In this document: positions 9,251 to 14,907 of the stretch, one piece after another
How positions within the stretch are numbered: the first letter of the stretch is position 1
How the letters are laid out: every line of letters begins with the position of its first letter
Assembly (NCBI GenBank): GCA_043101635.1
Contig: JBICIE010000212.1
Location: forward strand, 1-16,785
Direction of reading: 5' to 3'
Length of the DNA stretch: 16,785 nucleotides
From: CAYMJK01 sp043101635
GTDB lineage: Bacteria; Planctomycetota; Phycisphaerae; Phycisphaerales; UBA1924
The notes under the pieces: generated by a model
What the model saw: the letters and a program-made list of their open reading frames with translations, nothing else
What the model was told of the DNA's origin: nothing
Database searches by the model: none
Translations under genes and position numbers: made by a program

Positions 9251-9910
9251 TCACGCCGCGATGCGCGGCGCAGCTGTGGCGCTGGCCGGGGCGGCGGCGA
9301 AGTAGACCGTCGTGATGGCGCTGGGGGGGCTCACCTGGCCGCGGCGCAGCGCGCGGAGCATGTACTGGGCGCTCACCGTTCCGGCGGGGATGGTCCGGTC
9401 GGTCCAGCTCTCTTCGCCGGTTCCGGCGAGCAGGGCAAAGTCGCCAGCGCCATCGAGCTTGCGGTGGATGGTGGTGAACACCTCGGCGCCGGGGATGGGC
9501 GCTGGCGCGCTCCAGCGCAGTTCCAGGGCGCCATCGCCGAGCAGCGTGAAGGCGAAGTCGGTCGGGGCCTGCGGCGCGGGGGCCGGGCTCGGCTGGGCCC
9601 GCGGCGGGATCTGCGCGGCGGCGTACACGGCGGCCGGATCGGCGCCCGCCTCTGCGAAGGCGCGGATCGTGTTGAGCGCGCTGCCGCCGGCCTTGCGGAT
9701 GTCGCCGACCGCGTCGTTGAAGGTGAGCGTCGCCGCGCGGGCGAGGTTGCGCAGCTCCTCGGCATCATCCAGCGCAGCGCGGCCGGCGGCGACCATGGCG
9801 CTCAGATCCGCAAGCTGCTGGGCCGAGAGCCCGATCGCGGCCGGATCGGCGCTCCAGGCGCCCAGCCGGGCCTCGAAGAAGCGGATCAGATCGATGCGGC
9901 CGTTGGGCAT
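9251..9910 (-). CDS. Uncharacterised protein with fibronectin-III-like C-terminal half
   Basis: A 219-residue protein from MPNGRI. Residues ~1-115 are predicted helical and Ala-rich (FFEARLGAWSADPAAIGLSAQQLADLSAMV... RNLARAATLTFNDAVGDIRKAG). A Pro-rich linker (PPRAQPSPAPAPQAP) follows. Residues ~130-219 look like a fibronectin type III domain: DFAFTLLGDGALELRWSAP, then strands ending YMLRALRRGQVSPPSAITTVYF. There is no signal peptide from this start. In-frame alternatives are ATG at 9919 and GTG at 10054; the latter would add a heptad-repeat N-terminus encoded by the 21-nt repeats. None has a good Shine-Dalgarno; I prefer 9910 because the non-repetitive, protein-like sequence begins there. 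Function is unknown. It is flanked by repeats on both sides. Confidence 0.72.
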   Translation of the reverse strand: MPNGRIDLIRFFEARLGAWSADPAAIGLSAQQLADLSAMVAAGRAALDDAEELRNLARAATLTFNDAVGDIRKAGGSALNTIRAFAEAGADPAAVYAAAQIPPRAQPSPAPAPQAPTDFAFTLLGDGALELRWSAPAPIPGAEVFTTIHRKLDGAGDFALLAGTGEESWTDRTIPAGTVSAQYMLRALRRGQVSPPSAITTVYFAAAPASATAAPRIAA

Positions 9911-9934
9911 GGTGCGCATGGCGATCACGGGATC

Positions 9935-10123
9935 GGCGTCGTCGGGCGCTGACTTGAGCGCATCGGGCGCCGACGCGACATGATCGACGCCTGATGCGAT
10001 GTCGTCGGCGGCCGACGCCGTCGCGGCGATGCCCGATGACCGTGCGTCGATCACTGATGCGCGTGCGTCGGCGGCTGACGCACGTGTGTCGATGACTGAC
10101 GCAACATGATCGGACGTTGGCGG
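9935..10123 (-). repeat. Nine degenerate 21-nt tandem repeats
   Basis: On the minus strand, nine consecutive 21-nt units run from 10123 down to 9935. Most begin GCRTC(A/G)G and contain (A/G)TCGA(C/T) or CCGA(C/T) near the middle. Examples of first halves are GCGTCAGTCATCGAC, GCGTCAGCCGCCGAC and GCATCAGTGATCGAC. 21 nt is seven codons, and the array is in frame with the downstream gene, where it would encode A-S-(A/G/V)-x-D-x-x heptads without a stop. Whether it is translated or is just a 5' repeat is undecided: there is a GTG at 10054 but no clear ribosome-binding site. Confidence 0.75.
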
Positions 10124-10258
10124 CGCCGGCGCGGCGGGCGCGACGGCGACCCCTTCGGGGTCGGCCGGGCCCGGGGGCGGCGGTCCGGGGGCGCCGCTCG
10201 CTGCGCTCGCTGGGCCCCCGGCTATGGACGGCCGGCCCTTCGGGCCGAGGCGGCGCCC
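10124..10258. repeat. GC-rich cluster of UUCG-tetraloop and nested hairpins
   Basis: No gene is visible here. Two short hairpins have the extra-stable C(UUCG)G loop form: GACCCCTTCGGGGTC at 10148-10162 and CGGCCCTTCGGGCCG at 10233-10247. Between them CCGGGGGC (10185-10192) can pair with GCCCCCGG (10214-10221) around GCTCGCTGCGCTCGCT, itself a small direct repeat. The pattern looks like a mobile or repeated intergenic element rather than a promoter, but only one copy is present to judge from. Confidence 0.5.
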
Positions 10259-10261
10259 TCC

Positions 10262-10331
10262 CCTCTCTCTTCTCAGCTCTCTGCTCTCTCCTCTCTCCTG
10301 TCTGGTCTCTCTTCTCTATTCTCTACTCTCT
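10262..10331. repeat. Ten tandem heptamers (NNTCTCT)
   Basis: Seventy bases divide exactly into ten 7-nt units: CCTCTCT, CTTCTCA, GCTCTCT, GCTCTCT, CCTCTCT, CCTGTCT, GGTCTCT, CTTCTCT, ATTCTCT, ACTCTCT. The array overlaps the 3' end of the asparaginase-like gene: its last codons (Ser-Arg-Glu) and the TAG stop at 10316-10318 are made of repeat units. There is no inverted partner nearby, unlike the repeats in carB. Confidence 0.85.
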
Positions 10332-10843
10332 TCAGCCCCCACGAACGTGCCGCGGCTGCGGTCCTTCACCACGCCCGGGAACGGCAGGGCCTTGCCGTGG
10401 AAGACGCACCACACGCCCGGCGGCAGCACGCCGGCGGCGAAGATGGATTCGGTCAGGTTCTGCACCCCGTCGCTGCGGGTCATCAGGAAGGGGCGCATGG
10501 CGCCGGTGAGGATGATGGGGACCGGCAGTTCGGGCAGCTCGCGCAGCAGCAGTTCGCCGGTGACCGCCAGCGTGTCGGTGCCGTGCAGGATCAGGATCGC
10601 AGTGGGCGCCGGCTGCGCGGCCAGGGCGCTGCCGACGGCGGCGAGGATCTCGGCCCGGTCATCGTCGGTCAGATCCTGGCTGTCCTTGCTCATCAGCTCG
10701 GTGACGGTGATGTCGGTGTCATCGAGCCGGAGCCGCTTGAGCATGCGGCGGACGATGGAGCGCTGGTTGGCGAGTTCGCCCGTGAACTCGTCGTAGGTCT
10801 TCTCGATGGTCCCGCCGGTGGTCAGGATGGTGATGCGGCGCAT
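10316..10843 (-). CDS. Short single-domain asparaginase-like protein
   Basis: A 175-residue protein matching the N-terminal, catalytic domain of type I/II L-asparaginases. It has ITILTTGGTIEKTYDE near the start (nucleophile Thr in TTGGT), ILILHGTDTLAVTGELL with the Thr-Asp pair, and IILTGAMRPFLMTRSDGVQNL. Full-length enzymes are about 330 residues with a second Rossmann-like domain, which is absent here. Short proteins of this type occur as a separate family in bacteria, so this need not be a truncation. I do not see an obvious counterpart of the conserved catalytic Lys after the TGAMRP stretch, so asparagine hydrolysis is likely but not certain. The start is ATG at 10843; an upstream in-frame start at 10972 would add a low-complexity Pro/Ala/Arg stretch lying in a hairpin-rich intergenic region. 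The C-terminus runs into a heptamer repeat. Confidence 0.82.
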   Translation of the reverse strand: MRRITILTTGGTIEKTYDEFTGELANQRSIVRRMLKRLRLDDTDITVTELMSKDSQDLTDDDRAEILAAVGSALAAQPAPTAILILHGTDTLAVTGELLLRELPELPVPIILTGAMRPFLMTRSDGVQNLTESIFAAGVLPPGVWCVFHGKALPFPGVVKDRSRGTFVGAEESRE

Positions 10844-10892
10844 GCGACCGCAAGCGTACCCCGGCGCCGCGGCAGGCGCGGGGCGCGCGCCA

Positions 10893-10922
10893 GACCCCGC
10901 CGCGAACGGAGGCGGCGGGGTC
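10893..10922. other. Strong GC hairpin upstream of the asparaginase-like gene
   Basis: A perfect 11-bp stem (GACCCCGCCGC / GCGGCGGGGTC) with an 8-nt loop lies between the DUF4397 gene's stop and the asparaginase-like start. There is no T-run on either side. A second small hairpin, CCTCGC...GCGAGG, is at 10928-10944. It may back up the terminator at 10953-10987, or insulate the downstream gene. Confidence 0.45.
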
Positions 10923-10952
10923 CGGGATCCTCGCAGTGCGCGAGGAGATGGG

Positions 10953-10987
10953 AAAAGCCGCCGCCCGTGCACGCGCAGCGGGCGACG
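10953..10987 (-). terminator. Rho-independent terminator of the DUF4397 gene
   Basis: Thirteen bases past the stop of the DUF4397 gene, a 9-bp stem with one mismatch (10959-10967 with 10979-10987) encloses an 11-nt loop. On the minus strand it is followed by GCTTTTCCC. The T-run is only four long, but position and structure fit an intrinsic terminator. Confidence 0.6.
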
Positions 10988-10999
10988 GTAAGCGGGGGC

Positions 11000-11719
11000 T
11001 CAGTGCCGCCGGCGGCGGGTGGCGACCAGGCCGCCGAGGCCGGCGAGGGCGATGGCAGCGCCGGGCGCCGGGATCGCATCCACCGTGACGATGGCATCCA
11101 GGGCCGGGCTGGCGCCGGGAGCGGCGAAGCCCATGGCCCAGACGGTGTAGACGGTGTCGCCGCCGATCGAGAGGGTCGGCAGGTCGAGCACGACGGTGCT
11201 CGTGCCGGCGAGGCGGACCTCCAGGTCGTAGTCGCCGGGGGCCAGGGTCAGGTAGTCGCTGGCGCCCTTGAAGGCGGTGTCGGCGAAGACGACGCCGCCG
11301 CCGGTCAGGGCGATGTCGACGGCCGGGGCATCCGGGGAGGCGTGCACGAAGCGCACGCGCGCCTGGCCCGGGACGATGGTGTTGTCATCCACCAGCACCA
11401 GCGGCTCGATGGCCGAGAGGGTGTTGACCGCCGCGATGGAGTAGGTGGCGCCGGCGGCCAGCGGGACATCGGCATCGATCACCACGGGCATGGTGGCGCC
11501 GGCGGGGGTGACCTGAAAGTTGTAGGTGGCGGCGGGCAGGCCGAGGTAGTCGGTCGCCTGGGTGAAGCCGAGGTCGAAGATGGCCTTGGCGCCATCGACG
11601 GCGATGTCCACGGCGGGGGCGTCCGGCGAGGCGTGCACCGCGCGGACACGGGCATCCTGGGCTGCGGCAGCGCCGGCGGCCGCCAGCAGGGCGAGGGCTG
11701 AGGAAACGGCTCTGGTCAC
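11000..11719 (-). CDS. Secreted DUF4397 protein with PEP-CTERM-like sorting tail
   Basis: A 239-residue exported protein. The start is GTG at 11717-11719, with an excellent AAGGAGAG six bases upstream; the long open frame further 5' is antisense to the peptidase gene and is not coding. The signal peptide ends AAAGAAAA before QDARVR. Two DUF4397 repeats follow, both with RVR(A/F)VHASPDAPAVDIA, at about residues 24-80 and 115-175. The C-terminus is a short PEP-CTERM-type signal, IPAPGAAIALAGLGG then VATRRRRH: a PAPGA motif, a hydrophobic span and an Arg cluster, the pattern processed by exosortase/archaeosortase-like enzymes. It is probably sent to the cell surface or envelope matrix. Role unknown. 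It is divergent from the M1 peptidase gene across 213 bp and is followed by a terminator. Confidence 0.88.
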   Translation of the reverse strand: MTRAVSSALALLAAAGAAAAQDARVRAVHASPDAPAVDIAVDGAKAIFDLGFTQATDYLGLPAATYNFQVTPAGATMPVVIDADVPLAAGATYSIAAVNTLSAIEPLVLVDDNTIVPGQARVRFVHASPDAPAVDIALTGGGVVFADTAFKGASDYLTLAPGDYDLEVRLAGTSTVVLDLPTLSIGGDTVYTVWAMGFAAPGASPALDAIVTVDAIPAPGAAIALAGLGGLVATRRRRH

Positions 11720-11932
11720 GTTGCTCTCCTTCCGTAGCGGGCGTTGCGGCGGGTCCGCGGGCGATGCGCCCTGGGTCTCTCTGGCCTCCTGCGGCGGCGG
11801 TTCGAGCCGGCGGCGGGCTGGATTCGGCGGCGGCGGGGTTTTTTGCCGCTGGCGGGGCCCCCGGGCCGGGCCCGGCGGGGCGGTATCATCGACCGCGGCG
11901 GGCGCAGGTCCCGGCGCAGCAGGGAGATACGC

Positions 11933-13981
11933 ATGCGGGCAGCGATCACCGGCGCAGTGTGCGCGCTTGTTGCGATGGCGAGTTGTGCCCAGCTTCGGCC
12001 GGCGGAGCCGAGCGGCAGCGCAGCTGCGGGCGTGGTGGGGGGCGGGACGCCGGGCGACGCCGTGCGCCCGCAGCGGCCGCTGCAGATGGGGACGATCTTC
12101 AGCCCGCTGGACCTGCCGGCGCCGACCGATGTGCGGACGGCCGCCGGGGAGCCGGGGCCGGGCTACTGGCAGAACCGCTGCGACTACGTGATCGCCGCGA
12201 TGCTGGATCCGGCGGCCGAGCGGCTCAGCGCAACAGCGCGGGTGACGTATCACAACGAGTCGCCGCACACGCTGGAGTACCTGTGGCTGACGCTGGAGCA
12301 GAACCTGTTCCGCCCGGGCAGCGATGGGGCCACGCTGACAGCGCCGGGGGCCCGCTTCGGCAACCGGGACATGTTCGATGGGGGCTATGACATCAGCGCA
12401 GCGCGCAGCGGGGGGCGCGAGCTCGAGCTGGCGGTGTACGACACGCTGGGGCGCCTGGAACTGCCGGCGCCGCTGGGGCCCGGGGGGGCGGTGACCTTCG
12501 AGATCGATTACGCCTTCAACATCCCGCCGTACGGGGCCGACCGCATGGGCATCGAGTACGTGCGCGCGGGGAAGGTGTTCGAGTTCGCCCAGTGGTATCC
12601 GGCGGTCTGCAAGTTCGATGATGTGCGCGGGTGGAACACGCTGCCGTATCTCGGGCAGGGCGAGTTCTACACGGACTTCGGGGACTACCGCGTATCGATC
12701 ACGGCGCCGCGTGAGTTCATCGTGGTGGGCGGCGGGCTGCACACAAACCCGGACCAGACGCTGAGCCCGGTGGTCCGCCAGCGCGTGCGCGAGGCCCTGG
12801 GCAGCGACGAGACGGTCACGATCATCGGGCCCGATGAAGTGGGGGACCCGGAGATGATCCTCGATGGTGAGGGGCCGCTCACCTGGGAGTTTGCCAGCAG
12901 CAACGCCCGGACGTTCGCGTTTGCGGCCTCGGACGCCTTCATCTGGGACGCCGCATCCATCCAGCCCAGCACGGTGGAGGGGCCGGCGGGGCAGCTTGAT
13001 CATCACGTGCTGTGCCAGAGCCTGTACCCGGAAGAGGCCCGCGAGTGGTGGACGGACGCCACGCAGATGCTGCGGGACTCGATCGTGCATTACAGCCGCA
13101 GGTGGCGGCCGTACCCGTACCCGATCGCCAGCAACATCAGCGGGCGCTGCGGCGGGATGGAGTACCCGATGATCATCTACTGCCGCGGACGCGGCAGCGA
13201 GCAGGGGCTGTTCGGCGTGACGACGCACGAGATCGGGCACAACTGGTTCCCGATGCTGGTGAACACGGATGAGCGGCGGTATCCGTGGATGGATGAGGGG
13301 TTCAACACGTTCATCAACTACTACCATCGGCGGGAGCGGTACCCGGATTCGACGCCGCGGCGGGGAACGGCGGAGGGGGCCATCGAGGACATGCTGGCGG
13401 CCAACCAGCAGCCGATGATGACCGAGCCGGACCGGCTGTACCGGGGCCGGCTGGGCTTCCTGATGTACGAGAAGCCGGCGGTGGGGCTGGTGCTGCTGCG
13501 GGAGCAGATCCTGGGGCCGGAGCGGTTCGATCCGGCGTTTCGGGCGTACATCAGCGCGTGGTCGTTCAAGAGCCCGCAGCCGGCGGACTTCTTCCGCATG
13601 ATGGAGCAGGGCGCCGGGATGGATCTGGCGTGGTTCTGGCGCGGGTGGATGTACTCGACGGGGACGCTGGATCAGGCGGTGACGAGCGTGCGGTATGACA
13701 GCGAGAGCGGGCAGACCCTGGTGCGCTTCGAGAACCTGGGCGAGCTTGTGATGCCGCTGGTGTATGAAGTGCAGTACACGGACGGGTCGGCGGAGCGGTT
13801 CCGGCTGCCGGTGGAGGCGTGGCACGCCAGCGACGAGTGGACAGCGCGGATTGATACCGGCGGGCGCGGGGTGGCGATGGTGATCGTGGATCCGGATGGG
13901 GTGTTCCCGGATGTGCGCCGGGCGAACAACGCGTGGCGCGGCGGGGCGGAGGAGGAAGTGGCGGAGCCGGTGGGGAAGTAG
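11933..13981 (+). CDS. M1-family metallopeptidase, probable lipoprotein
   Basis: A 682-residue zinc peptidase of the gluzincin M1 type. The zinc motif is HEIGHNWFP, with the third ligand Glu exactly 18 residues after the second His, in WMDEGFNTFIN. The usual GxMEN motif appears as GGMEYPMIIY about 30 residues before. Residues ~60-270 form the M1 N-terminal beta domain (QNRCDYVIAAMLDP... YRVSITAPREFIVVGGG). The start is ATG at 11933 with AGGGAGA upstream. The leader MRAAITGAVCALVAMASC ends in a possible lipobox with Cys18, so it may be membrane-anchored outside the cytoplasm. Extra N-terminal codons open to 11744 lie in the divergent promoter region; TATCAT at 11884-11889 is a possible -10 box but I see no -35. 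The classical long C-terminal helical domain is absent. Substrates are unknown. Confidence 0.9.
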   Translation: MRAAITGAVCALVAMASCAQLRPAEPSGSAAAGVVGGGTPGDAVRPQRPLQMGTIFSPLDLPAPTDVRTAAGEPGPGYWQNRCDYVIAAMLDPAAERLSATARVTYHNESPHTLEYLWLTLEQNLFRPGSDGATLTAPGARFGNRDMFDGGYDISAARSGGRELELAVYDTLGRLELPAPLGPGGAVTFEIDYAFNIPPYGADRMGIEYVRAGKVFEFAQWYPAVCKFDDVRGWNTLPYLGQGEFYTDFGDYRVSITAPREFIVVGGGLHTNPDQTLSPVVRQRVREALGSDETVTIIGPDEVGDPEMILDGEGPLTWEFASSNARTFAFAASDAFIWDAASIQPSTVEGPAGQLDHHVLCQSLYPEEAREWWTDATQMLRDSIVHYSRRWRPYPYPIASNISGRCGGMEYPMIIYCRGRGSEQGLFGVTTHEIGHNWFPMLVNTDERRYPWMDEGFNTFINYYHRRERYPDSTPRRGTAEGAIEDMLAANQQPMMTEPDRLYRGRLGFLMYEKPAVGLVLLREQILGPERFDPAFRAYISAWSFKSPQPADFFRMMEQGAGMDLAWFWRGWMYSTGTLDQAVTSVRYDSESGQTLVRFENLGELVMPLVYEVQYTDGSAERFRLPVEAWHASDEWTARIDTGGRGVAMVIVDPDGVFPDVRRANNAWRGGAEEEVAEPVGK

Positions 13982-14010
13982 CGGCGGGCGCTGCGGGGAG
14001 CGAAGCGCTG

Positions 14011-14538
14011 ATGACGCATTCCGGCCCCATTCGGCTTGCTGATCTGCGGCGACTCGCGGCAATCGTCGGGCAGGCGAGCGGTGAGGGTGAGTCTGGCGCC
14101 TTCGACTGTCTTGGGCTGTGTCTGGCTGATGACGACTATCGAAATGCGTCGACGCCACTGAACAGCCGCACGTTCGCGTACACGGGCGTAGATGGCGTGC
14201 ACTTCGGTCTGGTAGCGCTGCCGGATCGACCCGAGAGCGAGTGGCCGGTGGTCGAGACCTGCCCGATGGACTTCAGCGCCCAGCACATCATCGCCGGGAA
14301 GAACCTGCGGGACTTTCTCGAACTCGGCGTGTCTGCCCGGTCGTTTCACCTGACGATCGCGGGCCCCGCGGACGACGAGCCCGACATGGCGCCTGGCGTC
14401 GAAGAGCTGCGGAAGCTGGCGATCCTGCGCGAGCACTTCGGGCTGAAAGATCGAACCGACCACGAGGAGTGGGGCCGCGAGCTTCAGGTGCGCTATCGCG
14501 GCCTGCTGGAGCTTGGCCCGGGCGCGATCTTCGAGTAA
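14011..14538 (+). CDS. Uncharacterised 175-residue protein
   Basis: The ATG at 14011 is preceded by GGGGAG at a slightly long spacing. The product is soluble and acidic, with no signal peptide or membrane segment. It begins MTHSGPIRLADLRRLAAIVG and has a central stretch LNSRTFAYTGVDGVHFGLV that looks conserved, followed by WPVVETCPMDF and IAGKNLRDFLELG. The second half is helical (EELRKLAILREHFGL...GRELQVRYRGLLELG). I do not recognise the family with confidence; a SUKH/SMI1-like fold is a guess I cannot support by motif. It lies 29 bp after the M1 peptidase and 40 bp before the selenoprotein gene on the same strand, so the three may be co-transcribed. Base use is coding-like throughout. Confidence 0.75.
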   Translation: MTHSGPIRLADLRRLAAIVGQASGEGESGAFDCLGLCLADDDYRNASTPLNSRTFAYTGVDGVHFGLVALPDRPESEWPVVETCPMDFSAQHIIAGKNLRDFLELGVSARSFHLTIAGPADDEPDMAPGVEELRKLAILREHFGLKDRTDHEEWGRELQVRYRGLLELGPGAIFE

Positions 14539-14578
14539 GGTCGCCGAGGCGCTACGCTTTGGCACGAAGGAGGACCCG

Positions 14579-14818
14579 ATGGCGCGGATTCAGATCGCGT
14601 ATTGCGTGGCTTGAAACTACCGCCCCCGTGCCGCCGGTCTGGCGGCCAGGATCGCGGAGGAGTTCGATGTCGAGGCCGATCTCGTCAGCGGCGAGCGCGG
14701 CGGGTATGACATCACGCTGGATGGGAAGATGATCTACACCAACGCGGACCAGCGCGGGACGATCCCGGATGATGATGAGGTGATCGAACTGCTGGGGAAG
14801 GCGGGGCTGGGACGCTGA
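14579..14818 (+). CDS. SelW/Rdx-like selenoprotein (UGA = Sec at codon 12)
   Basis: An 80-codon frame from ATG 14579 to TGA 14816-14818, interrupted only by an in-frame TGA at codon 12 (14612-14614). Reading that TGA as selenocysteine gives MARIQIAYCVAUNYRPRAAG, then LAARIAEEFDVEADLVSGERG, then GYDITLDGKMIYTN and a C-terminal helix. This is the SelW/SelT/SelH (Rdx, PF10262) pattern: a short thioredoxin-like protein whose first strand ends in CxxC or CxxU, followed by NYRPRA and later GG.(F/Y)(D/E)(I/V)..DG. The UGA falls exactly at the family's known Cys/Sec position. The Shine-Dalgarno AAGGAGG, five bases before the ATG, is the best in the window, and codon composition continues unchanged past the UGA. 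A SECIS-like hairpin follows. Likely a cytoplasmic thiol/redox protein. A Cys-to-stop mutation is the alternative, much less likely at this site. Confidence 0.88.
14615..14657 (+). promoter_or_regulatory. Candidate bacterial SECIS element
   Basis: Immediately after the in-frame UGA, GCCGCC (14630-14635) pairs perfectly with GGCGGC (14641-14646) around a GGTCT loop. CCGC (14620-14623) can pair with GCGG (14654-14657) as a lower stem. The loop begins 21 nt after the UGA with G at its first two positions. This fits the known bacterial SECIS rules: apical loop roughly 16-37 nt downstream, G near the start of the loop, stem of at least 4 bp. It would recruit SelB for selenocysteine insertion. Confidence 0.65.
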
Positions 14819-14840
14819 GTGGGGGCGGATGAACAACGAG

Positions 14841-14865
14841 CGCCGCCGAGGAAGGCTCGGCGGCG
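14841..14865. terminator. Hairpin shared by convergent genes
   Basis: A perfect 10-bp stem (CGCCGCCGAG / CTCGGCGGCG) with a 5-nt loop lies between the selenoprotein stop (14818) and the alkyl sulfatase stop (14908), which converge. T-runs on both sides are weak (TCCGTTCATT on plus, CTCGTTGTTC on minus), so it is a probable bidirectional terminator of imperfect form. Confidence 0.6.
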
Positions 14866-14907
14866 TCCGTTCATTGGTCAGTAATCTGGCAGCCGGCGCG
14901 GCGCGCC

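Noticed and set aside
10106..11701. 531-codon plus-strand frame
   Set aside because: Antisense to the asparaginase-like and DUF4397 genes, both supported by domains and the latter by a ribosome-binding site.
11720..14158. Extension of the DUF4397 frame up to 14158 giving a 1,052-residue protein
   Set aside because: The upstream part is antisense to the M1 peptidase; the GTG at 11719 has a strong Shine-Dalgarno and begins a proper signal peptide.
14579..14614. The gene at 14579 as a 11-codon peptide or a pseudogene cut by a nonsense mutation
   Set aside because: The TGA is at the CxxU site of a selenoprotein family, is followed by an intact frame and a SECIS-like hairpin, and is preceded by a strong ribosome-binding site.
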